This document shows positions 10,750-21,376 of a DNA stretch of 64,000 nucleotides, in pieces (within the stretch, counting starts at the first letter, position 1; every line of letters starts with the position of its first letter). This stretch comes from Niallia alba (lineage in GTDB: Bacteria; Bacillota; Bacilli; Bacillales; Cytobacillaceae). The stretch spans positions 1,156,001 to 1,220,000 of the forward strand of contig NZ_JABBPK010000001.1 in the NCBI RefSeq assembly GCF_012933555.1, in the 5' to 3' direction. A program made the position numbers and the translations under genes. The notes under the pieces were generated by a model that worked only from the letters and a program-made list of their open reading frames with translations, did not search any database and was not told the DNA's origin.

Positions 10750-11846
10750 TGACCACCATTTTCTATGCCCAGTTTGTTAAAGATAAACGAAAACCACTAC
10801 TAATTATTTTATTTATTGTTCTTAGTGTATTGGCAACGATTATATTTGGAGGTACATCTCAACAAAACAAATTAACAGTTGATATTTTTGCAACAGGTCC
10901 TAATGCCGAGGAAATAGAACAAAATTGGGAAGAGTTATTAAATGAAGATAGTAACACCAAATTCATTATTGCAGATGAGGATGAAGCACGCGAGCAAGTA
11001 AAAGAAGGAAAAAGAGATGTTGCCATTCTTTTAATGGAAAATGATTATCGCTTAATTACATCTTCAGATATGCCAGAAATCCTACTTGTCGAGCAACATG
11101 TTCATAAAGTATTTACGGAGGAAGCTAAGATACAAGCTGTGGCAGATGGCGTAAATACGTCTGATTTAAGAAATGAGATCAAAGACTATTTAGAAAAACC
11201 ACCGATTACTGTCCAAACGGAAAACTTAAGTGGTGAGACTCTGACAAGTCATGATATGGGTTTTCAGTTACTATTCGGTTTTACATTGTTTATAGCCATG
11301 TTTACAATTGGAGTCAAAGTGAATCGAATCAATGAAGACAAGGTGAATGGGGTATGGAACCGTCTGCTTCTCTCTCCAGTAAGCAAAACGAATTTGTATG
11401 TTGGTCATTTAGTCTATAGCTTTTTAATCAGCTTTTTTCAAATGGTTGTAGTCTTTCTAATTTTTCAATATATAATGGACTATGATATTGGAAACTTTCC
11501 GATGATATTAACCATTGCTGCCGTGTATACATTGAGTGCGGTTAGCTTGGCGATGCTTATTGCAGGAATAACTAGAACACCAGAGAAATTTAATATGATT
11601 TATCCTTCTCTGTCATCCATTCTGCCGATTATTAGTGGGGTTTATATGCCACCAGGTATGATGGATAATCCTGTATTTAATTCTATAGCCAATGTATTCC
11701 CACTATCTCATGGAGTCGATGCGATGATGGATGTTGCCCTATTTGATGCTGGATGGAGTGACATCACTTTGCCTATAGCTATCATGCTGCTTATTGGAGT
11801 ATTGTATATGGGGATTGGAATTAATTTAGGTGAGCGGAGAAGATAA
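10749..11846 (+). CDS. lnrN: ABC transporter permease, LnrN-like
   Basis: 365 residues from the ATG at 10749, which overlaps the stop of the preceding permease (TAATG) and has AAAGGGGG upstream; the longer reading frame from 10701 lies inside the previous gene and is not needed. Same architecture as its neighbour: an N-terminal helix, an extracellular domain of about 160 residues, then six helices with NEDKVNGVWNRLLLSPVSK in the coupling region. The two permeases form the membrane heterodimer of the exporter. Confidence 0.86.
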   Translation: MTTIFYAQFVKDKRKPLLIILFIVLSVLATIIFGGTSQQNKLTVDIFATGPNAEEIEQNWEELLNEDSNTKFIIADEDEAREQVKEGKRDVAILLMENDYRLITSSDMPEILLVEQHVHKVFTEEAKIQAVADGVNTSDLRNEIKDYLEKPPITVQTENLSGETLTSHDMGFQLLFGFTLFIAMFTIGVKVNRINEDKVNGVWNRLLLSPVSKTNLYVGHLVYSFLISFFQMVVVFLIFQYIMDYDIGNFPMILTIAAVYTLSAVSLAMLIAGITRTPEKFNMIYPSLSSILPIISGVYMPPGMMDNPVFNSIANVFPLSHGVDAMMDVALFDAGWSDITLPIAIMLLIGVLYMGIGINLGERRR

Positions 11847-11851
11847 GGAAA

Positions 11852-12225
11852 GAGGATGGGACATAACTAAATAGATACTCTGTAAAGACGAACAATTTCT
11901 AATATAGCTAGTAAATAGCGGCTGCTTTCGCATACTTTTTACAAGAGGAAATATAATTAGTTGGAAAAACAGAGCAGCCGGAATACACGAAGACTCCTAT
12001 GGGATTAGCGAGACAGTCTGAGACCCTGCAGGCCACAGGCCGAAGCGGCTCAGCGCGAGCCCCATGGAAAGCGAAGTGTATTCCGGCTGCGGGGAATCGC
12101 ACCAAACTTCATGGAAACATCCTTTGAAAAACAAATAAAAGCCCGAACAATTATACGGAACATTCATTAGCATCTTCGTATAATTGTTCGGAATTATCCT
12201 TGGCTGGAATACTTATGTCCCAGCC
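11852..12225 (+). mobile_element. Interspersed palindromic element, form A, copy 2 (374 bp)
   Basis: Starts gaggatgggacataac and ends tacttatgtcccagcc. It contains the GC-rich core and the caattatacg hairpin. Read base by base, it appears identical over its full length to the reverse complement of 59435-59808. It begins 5 bp after the lnrN-like stop and ends 6 bp before the stop of the convergent SDR gene, so it probably terminates both. Confidence 0.9.
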
Positions 12226-12231
12226 CCTTTT

Positions 12232-12993
12232 TTACTCAATCGTCTTCTTCATTGCCTCATACATATTCTCCACATGCTTATCCACTTCATCCCGAGTCAT
12301 CCGCAAGCGATTCACCGAACTGCCATAGCCGATTTCAACTTTTCCTTCGTTTAATCCCTGGAAAATTCCATCGGCAAAGGCATCCAAAGGTTCTCCGCTC
12401 GTATGTAATCCTGCACCGCCTAAATCTGTATTCACGGCTGGAGGGGCAACTTCGATTACTTCTACAGAAGTATCAGCAAGCTGGTGTCTTAAGCTCACAG
12501 TGAAAGAATGCATTGCCGCTTTGGTTGCTGAATAAATTGGCGCGATTGCCATTGGTGTAAAAGCTAATCCAGATGTTACATTAATCATCGCCGCTTCCTT
12601 TTTTGTTGCGAAATACGGTGCAAACAGCATAGAGAGCTGAATAGAAGCTTCCATGTTGATGGTGATTTCCTTGTTAAAATAACTCCAATCAGTCTTTGCG
12701 TCTGCCTTTAACACATTAAAACGTTGTTGAATTCCTGCATTGTTAACTAACACATTCACATCTGGATAGTTAGCTGTTATCCAGTCAAAAAGTTTGATTC
12801 GATCAGCTTCTATAGACAGATCACTAACATATGTAACAAGGTTAGGGAATTTTTCTTTCGCCTGTTGCAGTGCTTCTTCCCTGCGACCACAAACAATCAC
12901 TTTGTTGCCTGCTTTAATAAACCGTTCTGCAAATGCTAATCCAATTCCAGCACTTCCACCTGTAATAAGAATGGTATTACCTGACAGTTTCAT
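12232..12993 (-). CDS. SDR family oxidoreductase, DltE-like
   Basis: 253 residues from the ATG complementary to 12991-12993, with AAGAGGA upstream; a TTG six codons earlier is less likely. Classical short-chain dehydrogenase: NAD(P)-binding GGSAGIG near residue 15, NNAG, catalytic serine in NVTSG and catalytic Tyr/Lys in YSATK. The sequence is closest to the group annotated DltE/YvaG-like, whose substrates are not known. It is divergent from the RpiR regulator at 13166. Confidence 0.85.
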   Translation of the reverse strand: MKLSGNTILITGGSAGIGLAFAERFIKAGNKVIVCGRREEALQQAKEKFPNLVTYVSDLSIEADRIKLFDWITANYPDVNVLVNNAGIQQRFNVLKADAKTDWSYFNKEITINMEASIQLSMLFAPYFATKKEAAMINVTSGLAFTPMAIAPIYSATKAAMHSFTVSLRHQLADTSVEVIEVAPPAVNTDLGGAGLHTSGEPLDAFADGIFQGLNEGKVEIGYGSSVNRLRMTRDEVDKHVENMYEAMKKTIE

Positions 12994-13165
12994 TGGGATT
13001 CCTCTTTTCAAAAGATATTTTTATCTTCATTATGAATAAAATTCAAACCAATTTCTATTATTTACCCTTATGGTTTATCTATTCTATTTGCCCATATTTT
13101 AAATCACAGGTTAATAGTTAACTACCACGACAAAAATATGATACGATCATCCTGAGGTGGGAATT

Positions 13166-13921
13166 TTGGAACAATTAATTTATACACTTTTAGCATACAT
13201 AAATAATTCTTTGGAAAAGGATATCAACTATTCTATCGCCAATAGTTTCCTGGAAAATATTCATCATATAGAAGGCTATTCATTAGAGATGGCAGCGGAA
13301 GTATGTAATGTTGCCCCATCTACAATTAATCGTTTTTGTAAGCGAATCGGCTTTCGTAACTTTTCTAATCTCCGAAACAGTGTTGCTTTTCAAGGTGGAA
13401 TGTATGAGGCGAATGAAAAGCATTTAAGTGCAGCTACATTCGAAGCAAAACTAAAGGAAAATATCGAGATAATGGAAAAAATTTCGAAGGAACAAATGGA
13501 ACGAATTATTAAAAAAATTTATGAGTCGAAGCGAATTGTCATTTTAGGTTTTGAAAAACATCAAATTCAAGCGATGGAGCTTCAGAAGCAATTATTTCTT
13601 CTTGGAAAGCTATGTGAATGTAATACAAATTTTTTCAAACAATTGGAAACAGTATCTCATTTAACAGAAGAGGATATGATTATCACCATTTCAATTGAAG
13701 GAAACATCCTTACAGAGGCCTTAGCTATTAATGAAAGAATTAAAGCGGCGAATGGAAAGAAATTGTTGATTACTTTTTCGGATCCTGAGCAGCATAAATA
13801 TGTATTTGATGAGGTATTACACTGTGGAAAAATTGAAAATAGCGCAGTTAGTAGTTATACGTTATTACGTTTATTTGATATTCTCATCTATCACTATCAA
13901 AAACAATATCCTTCTTATTAA
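13166..13921 (+). CDS. MurR/RpiR family transcriptional regulator
   Basis: 251 residues from TTG at 13166, preferred because GAGGTGG lies 5 bases upstream; a GTG at 13157 is inside that site. The N-terminal 75 residues are an RpiR helix-turn-helix (MAAEVCNVAPSTINRFCKRI), followed by a SIS sugar-phosphate-binding domain from about residue 100. A 6-phospho-beta-glucosidase gene follows after 80 bp, so it probably senses a phosphorylated sugar and controls that gene. A candidate -10 TATGAT lies at 13137-13142. Confidence 0.85.
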   Translation: MEQLIYTLLAYINNSLEKDINYSIANSFLENIHHIEGYSLEMAAEVCNVAPSTINRFCKRIGFRNFSNLRNSVAFQGGMYEANEKHLSAATFEAKLKENIEIMEKISKEQMERIIKKIYESKRIVILGFEKHQIQAMELQKQLFLLGKLCECNTNFFKQLETVSHLTEEDMIITISIEGNILTEALAINERIKAANGKKLLITFSDPEQHKYVFDEVLHCGKIENSAVSSYTLLRLFDILIYHYQKQYPSY

Positions 13922-13947
13922 CTGGTCTAAAAGAGACCAGTTTTTTT
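13922..13947 (+). terminator. Intrinsic terminator after the RpiR gene
   Basis: Stem ctggtct / agaccag with a five-base loop and seven T residues. It separates the regulator from the GH1 gene, which must then have its own promoter or depend on read-through. Confidence 0.8.
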
Positions 13948-13975
13948 CCTTTTGTAAGCGTATCATTATCTTTAG

Positions 13976-15457
<1,482 letters not shown>

Positions 15458-15470
15458 TAGTAATCAGAAA

Positions 15471-15510
15471 AACAGTGCTACTTCCTTCTGGGATGGAGTA
15501 CTGTTTTTTG
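15471..15510 (+). terminator. Intrinsic terminator after the second GH1 gene
   Basis: aacagt...actacttcc pairs imperfectly with ggatggagtactgtt, followed by six T residues. The next 320 bp up to the lipoprotein gene hold no gene I can support. Confidence 0.75.
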
Positions 15511-15830
15511 TTTGTTTATAAAGTATTTTTCTAAAAAATAACTAAATCAACCTTAATTAATATTTGATTTTTTAGAATTAATAAACAAATCTTAATATAT
15601 TGATATAATGAATCCTGTGTGTTAAAATGTTCCAGTCAAGCATCTTCGTTAGTAATTCCTAGACCGTTTGATTTCGTTTAGGTATTGAATGTTCTAAGTT
15701 TTCTAATAATACACAACAGTCTAAGAACTATTTAAAACTTATTTTTTTGTCCAAGTAATTACATAGGTTACATAATACTTATGCTTTTTGGAATAGTAAT
15801 TATATTATATGCGTATAAGGAGAGATTCGG

Positions 15831-16220
15831 ATGAAATATCTTTCTCTATTTATGGTCGCTTTCCTATTCTTGCTTGCAGGATGTGGAAATTCAGCGGAAG
15901 AGAAAAAAGAAGAAACAGTAAAAGAAGAAAGTAATGCAACCCAAGAAACAAAAGCAAAAGAATTAACAGATGAAGATAAGAAATTTATTGCCTTATTAGA
16001 AAAAGGCGAATATCAAACAATCATTGATGAAACAATTGGTCTTGGCAGCGATGCACAAGTAAATTTCTATTTTCTAGCAAATGCTTTTAAAGCAGTACCT
16101 GATTATTCATTAAGCCAAACATACTTGAATAAATCAAAATATATTCCAGCAGAAATCGAAGACGAAGTGAATAAATTAAAAGAAGATATAGATGCTAACC
16201 TGGAAAAAGAGGGAGCTTAA
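15831..16220 (+). CDS. Small lipoprotein, function unknown
   Basis: 129 residues. A signal peptide of about 18 residues ends in the lipobox LLAGC, so the mature protein is lipid-anchored on the outside of the membrane. A low-complexity Glu/Lys/Thr linker (about residues 22-45) follows, then a helical domain of about 80 residues. AAGGAGAG precedes the ATG. It is monocistronic. I do not recognise the family. Confidence 0.75.
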   Translation: MKYLSLFMVAFLFLLAGCGNSAEEKKEETVKEESNATQETKAKELTDEDKKFIALLEKGEYQTIIDETIGLGSDAQVNFYFLANAFKAVPDYSLSQTYLNKSKYIPAEIEDEVNKLKEDIDANLEKEGA

Positions 16221-16270
16221 GCTCTTACTCGTTCACACGGTTAGATTTAGGTGCTTGACCTAAGCATTAA

Positions 16271-16305
16271 AAACTTGCCTCGTTGTATTTAGGGCAAGTT
16301 TTTTT
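16271..16305. terminator. Intrinsic terminator, probably shared by convergent genes
   Basis: aaacttgcc and gggcaagttt form the stem, with a T-run on the + strand and a short A-run on the other side. It lies between the lipoprotein gene and the convergent ferredoxin gene. Confidence 0.75.
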
Positions 16306-16357
16306 GTTCACTTTACACAAAAACAAATCAACCAAACTAAAGTTGATTTGTTTTTCA

Positions 16358-16603
16358 TTATCCTTCATATGTTTTATAAAAATCGATAGCTTTCTGGATA
16401 TAGGGTTGTTCTTCTGGTGGAAGATCTTCCTCATGATAAATGGCTGAAACAGGACATACTGCTTCACATGCACCACAATCAATACAAATATCTGGATCGA
16501 TATAAAATTGGTCTTCTCCCTTTGCGATACAATCAACAGGACAAACATCCACACAATCGCCTGCTTTTTCATGCATACATGGCGAAGTTATAACGAAAGG
16601 CAT
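16358..16603 (-). CDS. 7Fe ferredoxin (3Fe-4S / 4Fe-4S)
   Basis: 81 residues. Cysteines at 9, 17, 21 and 25 are in the first half (CxxxxxxxCxxxCPxxC), and CIDCGACEAVCP (Cys 40, 43, 46, 50) is in the second. This spacing, with seven residues between the first two cysteines, is that of the seven-iron ferredoxins of Bacillus, rather than the CxxCxxCxxxCP of 2[4Fe-4S] types. It is a cytoplasmic electron carrier. AAGGGGAG precedes the ATG. The next gene upstream, a coiled-coil protein, ends 20 bp before it and may be cotranscribed. Confidence 0.92.
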   Translation of the reverse strand: MPFVITSPCMHEKAGDCVDVCPVDCIAKGEDQFYIDPDICIDCGACEAVCPVSAIYHEEDLPPEEQPYIQKAIDFYKTYEG

Positions 16604-16622
16604 GGGAATCTCCCCTTCTTCA

Positions 16623-17039
16623 TTAAGATCTGATGCTAATCAGCACTTCATTCATTTTATTCAAGTTTTCACGAATCTTTACGGCACTTAAATAATCAAT
16701 CTTATCATGATAACTTTCTGGCTGCTCCATTTGGTCATCAATCGCCATATGTTGATATTCATCAATACTTCCTGTAGATTTCTGATAGTCCGCCATTAAA
16801 CCTGTTTCCAAATGTTGAATCTTATTGTTTATGCTATCTAGACTTTGTGTCATTGAAAGGGCAGTATTAATGATTTCTTCGTCCGATTTAGTAAGTCCGT
16901 CTATTCGGTTATTTTGTTCTTGTAAATCCTTTTTAATTTGCTGAAGCAGGCCATCCTTTTCATCATTTATTTTCATATGATCGAGTATTTGCAATGTGTC
17001 GCCCATTAAGATTTGTAATCTTTTGAAGGCGTTTTCCAT
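16623..17039 (-). CDS. Coiled-coil protein of unknown function
   Basis: 138 residues from the ATG at 17039, chosen because AAAGGTGGGG lies just upstream; the GTG at 17051 is inside that site. Almost wholly helical with heptad-like spacing of Leu and Ile, few cysteines, no signal peptide and no membrane segment. It shows no motif I recognise. It stands upstream of the ferredoxin gene in the same direction. Confidence 0.65.
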   Translation of the reverse strand: MENAFKRLQILMGDTLQILDHMKINDEKDGLLQQIKKDLQEQNNRIDGLTKSDEEIINTALSMTQSLDSINNKIQHLETGLMADYQKSTGSIDEYQHMAIDDQMEQPESYHDKIDYLSAVKIRENLNKMNEVLISIRS

Positions 17040-17112
17040 GGAAATCCCCACCTTTAAGCATTGTATCTATAAAATGTACAAAAAATCAGTAATATATACA
17101 AAAGCATGTTTC

Positions 17113-17868
17113 TTAAGCAAGCTCCCTATACTTTTTTGGGGAAATGTTCGTAACCTTTTTAAAATTACGATGGAAGGAACGCAAATTATTGTAACCACAA
17201 TTCAGCGCGATTTCACCAATCGGCTGCTGACTATTTTTTAACTGGTAACATGCCTGGGATATTCGATAGTGTGTAAGATATTCGGTAAATGTCCTATTCG
17301 TAATATGAACAAAAAGCTTCGAAAGGTAGGCGTAATCATACTGCAAATGTTTTGCTACCGTTTTTAATGTACAGTCATAGCTATAATGCTGATCAACATA
17401 AAGCAGAATTTTATGAAATACTTTCATCTTGGTCGAATATTCAACAGGCGTCAAGCTTGTATTCTCTACCAATTTACCACATATATCATACAGAAAACTT
17501 TTTTGCTGGTAAATAGAATGAAGCGTTTGCAAAATAGGCGTATTATGTAAATGAATTACATTGTTTTCTGGAACAAAGCCTTTATAATTCATAAAAAAAT
17601 GGCCAATCAATTCAGGTGAAAAAATAACAACACTAATATGGGAATGATGGATGGTTTTGAACTCATGCAGTTGATTTGGAAAAATAAATGCTACATCATT
17701 TTTTTGCAGTAGATATTCTTTTTGATCGACTCTTACGAATAGCTCTCCTTCGTTGACGATAATTAATTCATAAGCTCGATGAAAGTGGAGAGGAAAGCCA
17801 TCGTTTATTAAGGTAAACTTTTCAAAGGATTCCTTTTCTTCCACCCCGTGATCTTCAAAAAAAACCAC
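17113..17868 (-). CDS. AraC family transcriptional regulator
   Basis: 251 residues, GTG start behind AGGAGG. N-terminal cupin sensor domain (PLHFHRAYELIIVNEGEL) of about 130 residues, then two helix-turn-helix motifs in the last 100 residues ending with the family signature GYNNLRSFHRNFKKVTNISP. It is divergent from the GH120 beta-xylosidase gene with about 120 bp between starts, so it is the probable xylo-oligosaccharide-responsive activator of that gene. Confidence 0.88.
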   Translation of the reverse strand: MVFFEDHGVEEKESFEKFTLINDGFPLHFHRAYELIIVNEGELFVRVDQKEYLLQKNDVAFIFPNQLHEFKTIHHSHISVVIFSPELIGHFFMNYKGFVPENNVIHLHNTPILQTLHSIYQQKSFLYDICGKLVENTSLTPVEYSTKMKVFHKILLYVDQHYSYDCTLKTVAKHLQYDYAYLSKLFVHITNRTFTEYLTHYRISQACYQLKNSQQPIGEIALNCGYNNLRSFHRNFKKVTNISPKKYRELA

Positions 17869-17948
17869 TTTCTTATCCTCCTGTCAAAAACACTAATATT
17901 GTCTTAAATTATACTACATTTTGAATAGTATCCACTTTTTAAAGTTTC

Positions 17949-17954
17949 TATAAT
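17949..17954 (+). promoter_or_regulatory. Candidate -10 box of the beta-xylosidase gene
   Basis: TATAAT at 17949-17954, 34 bp before the start codon. No good -35 box is found 16-18 bp upstream, as expected for a promoter that needs an activator such as the divergent AraC protein. Confidence 0.45.
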
Positions 17955-17987
17955 GAGGACAGAGTCACAATGAAGGAGGAAGAAAAA

Positions 17988-19910
17988 ATGGCGGTTGAAT
18001 ATCATATAGCAAAAAACGGATCAGATCTTGGAGAAGGAACGAAACAAAGTCCATTTTTAACTATCAACAAAGCAGCTTCTGTTGCTGTAGCAGGAGACAC
18101 CATTATTGTGCACGAAGGGGAATATCGAGAATGGGTAAAACCAAAGAATGCGGGATTAAGCAATACAAGAAGGATTACCTACCAAGCTGCTGACGGTGAA
18201 AAGGTGGTCATTAAAGGATCGGAGCAAATTCAGAATTGGCAGCAAGTGGAGGGGACTATTTGGAAAACAGAAATCCCAAATTCATTTTTTGGCGAATATA
18301 ATCCTTATAAGGAAGAAATATTTGGCGATTGGATTGTCTATAATCCAGGCAGACATTTAGGGGATGTATATGTAAATGGCATGTCCTTTTATGAAGCTGA
18401 AACGTTAGAACAAGTCCAAAACCCTACAAAACAAACAGAAGTATTAGATCATTGGACAAAGAAGAATGTCCCCGTTCATCATCCTGAACAAACAGAATAT
18501 GTTTGGTTTTCGGAAGTGAATGAAAATACGACAACTATCTATGCGAATTTTCAAGATTATAACCCTGCAGAAGAGTTAGTGGAAATAAATGTTCGAAAAG
18601 CCTGCTTTTATCCAGAAGAAACAGGAATTAATTATATCACAGTAAGAGGCTTTGAGATGGCCCAAGCGGCAACTCCATGGACGCCACCTACTGCTGATCA
18701 GCCAGGATTACTAGGTCCACATTGGAGTAAAGGTTGGATTATCGAGGACAATATCATCCATGATTCTAAATGTAGTGGGATTAGTCTTGGAAAAGAAGGG
18801 TCGACTGGGAATAACTATCGTACGAAGCGTAAAGATAAACCAGGTTACCAATATCAATTAGAATCTGTCTTCCTTGCTAGACAAGCTGGTTGGAGCAAAG
18901 AGAAGATTGGTTCCCATATCGTCCGGAATAATACAATATATGATTGCGGACAAAACGGAATCGTTGGTCATCTTGGCTGTGTCTTCAGCGAAATTTATAA
19001 CAATCATATTTATAACATTGCCTTAAAGAGAGAGTTCTACGGACATGAAATTGCAGGGATCAAGCTTCATGCTGCAATTGATGTGCAAATACACCATAAT
19101 CGTATCCATGACTGTTCGTTAGGAACATGGTTAGATTGGCAGACGCAAGGAACAAGAGTGAGTAGTAATCTTTACTATCGCAACAATCGTGATTTATTCG
19201 TTGAAGTAAGTAGCGGTCCTTACATCGTCGATCATAATATTTTAACAGCCGATTATGCTTTAGATAATCATGCCCAAGGTGGAGCCTATATAAATAACTT
19301 AATTCGCGGAAAAATGGTTCATCGGAAAATGCTTGATCGAGCAACACCATATCATGTCCCACATAGTACAGAGGTAGCGGGATTTGCTGTGACCTATGGA
19401 GGCGATGATCGTTTTTACCATAACATCTTTGTAGGAGATGAGGCTCTAGAGGATGTTGGTACAGCACATTACAACGGCTATCCTGCTTCCCTTGAGGAAT
19501 ATATTGAAACCGTTCACCAAGACCCAGGCGATCACGAAGCATTTAATAAAGTAGAACAGCCCGTATACATTAATCGAAATGCCTACTTAAATGGAGCGAA
19601 AGCTTTTGAAAGAGAAGAAGAAAAGCTAGCAGAAGTTCATTTTAACCCTAACTTAAAACTAGTAGAAGAAGGAACAGAAGTATATTTGTCAGTGGAACTT
19701 CCAGATGATTTTGAGCGCATTCTTGGAGAGGTACAAACAACACAAACGCTTAAACGAGTGCGCATTGTAGATGCAGAATTTGAAAATCCAGATGGAAGCG
19801 AAGTGGCTATAGATACTGATTATTTAGGTGAGAGAAAACTTGCACAAAGTGTACTAGGACCAATCAGCTCATTAAAAAAAGGGAAGAATTATGTGAAGGT
19901 TTGGGGATGA
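17988..19910 (+). CDS. Beta-xylosidase, glycoside hydrolase family 120
   Basis: 640 residues from the ATG at 17988, preferred over 17970 because AAGGAGG lies between the two. It opens with YHIAKNGSDLGEGTKQSPFL, then has many parallel beta-helix turns (IIEDNIIHDS, IVRNNTIYDC, IYNNHIYNI). In the characterised GH120 enzyme XylC of Thermoanaerobacterium, as I recall, the nucleophile is D382 and the acid/base E405. Here WLDWQTQG gives D383 and LFVEVSSGP gives E406: the same 23-residue spacing, one residue later. There is no signal peptide, so it acts on imported xylo-oligosaccharides in the cytoplasm. It is monocistronic, with a terminator shared with the convergent gene. Confidence 0.9.
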   Translation: MAVEYHIAKNGSDLGEGTKQSPFLTINKAASVAVAGDTIIVHEGEYREWVKPKNAGLSNTRRITYQAADGEKVVIKGSEQIQNWQQVEGTIWKTEIPNSFFGEYNPYKEEIFGDWIVYNPGRHLGDVYVNGMSFYEAETLEQVQNPTKQTEVLDHWTKKNVPVHHPEQTEYVWFSEVNENTTTIYANFQDYNPAEELVEINVRKACFYPEETGINYITVRGFEMAQAATPWTPPTADQPGLLGPHWSKGWIIEDNIIHDSKCSGISLGKEGSTGNNYRTKRKDKPGYQYQLESVFLARQAGWSKEKIGSHIVRNNTIYDCGQNGIVGHLGCVFSEIYNNHIYNIALKREFYGHEIAGIKLHAAIDVQIHHNRIHDCSLGTWLDWQTQGTRVSSNLYYRNNRDLFVEVSSGPYIVDHNILTADYALDNHAQGGAYINNLIRGKMVHRKMLDRATPYHVPHSTEVAGFAVTYGGDDRFYHNIFVGDEALEDVGTAHYNGYPASLEEYIETVHQDPGDHEAFNKVEQPVYINRNAYLNGAKAFEREEEKLAEVHFNPNLKLVEEGTEVYLSVELPDDFERILGEVQTTQTLKRVRIVDAEFENPDGSEVAIDTDYLGERKLAQSVLGPISSLKKGKNYVKVWG

Positions 19911-19913
19911 TGA

Positions 19914-19957
19914 AAAAAGCTCTAGTAAGTCAGAAAGTCGACTTGCTAGAGCTTTTT
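19914..19957. terminator. Bidirectional terminator
   Basis: aaaaagctctagtaagtc pairs with gacttgctagagctttttt around a short loop. A-run and T-run on either side serve both the xylosidase gene and the convergent pentapeptide gene. Confidence 0.85.
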
Positions 19958-19964
19958 TATGCGA

Positions 19965-20600
19965 TTAATCAATAATCTCCAATCCCAATAGAGCAGAAAA
20001 TTGAATGGCTTGGTAGGTAGATACTTTACATCCTTTTAAATCTGTTGGAGATACCATTAGAGATTGGAAGGTTGATGTACTAATATCCACCCCGTTAAGG
20101 GAAGTTCTTTCAAAATTCGCCCCGTCCATTGTACATTTTTTAAATTCCACTTTTTTAAAGATACAGTCGTAAAAATCCGCTGATTCTACTGGTGAGTCTT
20201 GAAACCTAATTTTTTCTAATTTGGAGCTTCCAAATGCAGCTAAGTTCAATAAAGAATCAGTAAATTGCACATTACCAAAACGAGAGTCTGTAAAATCCAC
20301 GCCTAATAATTTGCAATTACTAAATTGGCATTTGTGTATAGAAGAACTGCTGAGCTTAGCATTAGAGAAATCACAGTTTTCAAAAATAACGTCTGTTAAT
20401 TCCATACCGGAAAAATCAGTATTGATAAATTTACAATTTTTCAGCACCATTTTCGATAATCGCACTTTGTTTAATACTTCATCATCAAAAATAGACTGTT
20501 GAATTTGGCACATTTCTAGCTCTAAATCTTCCTCGTACAATATGTCGTGAAAATTCCTTGAAGGTAAATCTGTTGGAATTTTTGGTGCTTCTATTTTCAT
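19965..20600 (-). CDS. Pentapeptide-repeat protein
   Basis: 211 residues. From about residue 45 to 175 the sequence follows the A(D/N)LXX five-residue pattern of a right-handed quadrilateral beta-helix (CKFINTDFSGMELTDVIFEN, then repeated). Relatives include Qnr and McbG, which mimic DNA and protect gyrase, but many pentapeptide proteins have other or unknown roles, so gyrase protection is only a possibility. AGGAGT precedes the ATG. It is monocistronic. Confidence 0.82.
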   Translation of the reverse strand: MKIEAPKIPTDLPSRNFHDILYEEDLELEMCQIQQSIFDDEVLNKVRLSKMVLKNCKFINTDFSGMELTDVIFENCDFSNAKLSSSSIHKCQFSNCKLLGVDFTDSRFGNVQFTDSLLNLAAFGSSKLEKIRFQDSPVESADFYDCIFKKVEFKKCTMDGANFERTSLNGVDISTSTFQSLMVSPTDLKGCKVSTYQAIQFSALLGLEIID

Positions 20601-20800
20601 CTTACTACTCCTCTCAAGTTACATTCCTGTGTGATTACTATATGAGAAGATCGATTTAATTTAAAGACTGTATTTTTAGGAGGATTTATGTACAAGCATA
20701 ACTGTCAATAAGTTAAGAAGACAATGGGAAGAAGATTTTTATAAAGAATTTTTTAGCTTCATTAATAATTTAAATCTAGATACATGGAAATATTTTCCTT

Positions 20801-20828
20801 AAAAAGGCTCTCCGCAACGGGAGAGCCT
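20801..20828 (-). terminator. Intrinsic terminator of the DUF4190 gene
   Basis: ggctctcc / gggagagcc stem. On the minus strand it is followed by five T residues, so it serves the gene at 20846-21106. Confidence 0.75.
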
Positions 20829-20845
20829 CACAAAAACGACATATT

Positions 20846-21106
20846 TTATCCAAAAGTAGACACTGAAAAAAACGCGAAAACCCCCAACAATATTAATAAT
20901 TGAAAAATGATCCCGACTATACTGCATATTAAACCAGCTGTCGCAAAACCTCTCCCATTTTCATTCGTTCTATTGATTTCATTTACTGCTTTTCTCGAAA
21001 AAACAATGCTGATAATTCCTAAGATAAGACCAATGATGGGAATTAATAGCGATAAAATCCCAAACGTTAACGAAATGATTGAATTAGTGTTTGTCTGATT
21101 GTTCAT
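20846..21106 (-). CDS. DUF4190 small membrane protein
   Basis: 86 residues with two hydrophobic helices (SIISLTFGILSLLIPIIGLI and GLICSIVGIIFQLLILLGVF) joined by a charged loop containing RTNENGRGFATAG, the typical DUF4190 pattern. AAGGAGG lies upstream of the ATG. Function unknown. The 250 bp upstream of it hold no gene. Confidence 0.8.
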   Translation of the reverse strand: MNNQTNTNSIISLTFGILSLLIPIIGLILGIISIVFSRKAVNEINRTNENGRGFATAGLICSIVGIIFQLLILLGVFAFFSVSTFG

Positions 21107-21376
21107 GACAGTCTTTCCTCCTTTCTCTCCATTACTTGATTCATCCCACTCTTAACGTCCCAGCTCAAACAGGAAAATTGAGGAAGCTAGGTGGGGATGA
21201 GGGAAAACCCCACTGATGGAAGTTTTCTTTATATACTGCGATTGTTTGATTCATGCGTATGTAAAGTAATACGAATAACAGCAAATAAAGTTACAAAAGG
21301 ATTTTTACAATTCTTTATACAACAATTCACATAACTTCATTTATTCAAGGAAAACTAGACAGTGGAGGTGAATTGA

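Noticed and set aside
11908-12105. 65-codon frame, also present at 59555-59752
   Set aside because: Identical only because it lies in the identical palindromic element; no start signal and it crosses the hairpin core.
13952-13968. cre site before the second GH1 gene (tgtaagcgtatcat)
   Set aside because: One base short of the consensus spacing between the CG centre and the right half.
19060-19542. 160-codon antisense frame in the GH120 gene
   Set aside because: Shadow of a real gene; no start signal and tyrosine/leucine-rich noise.
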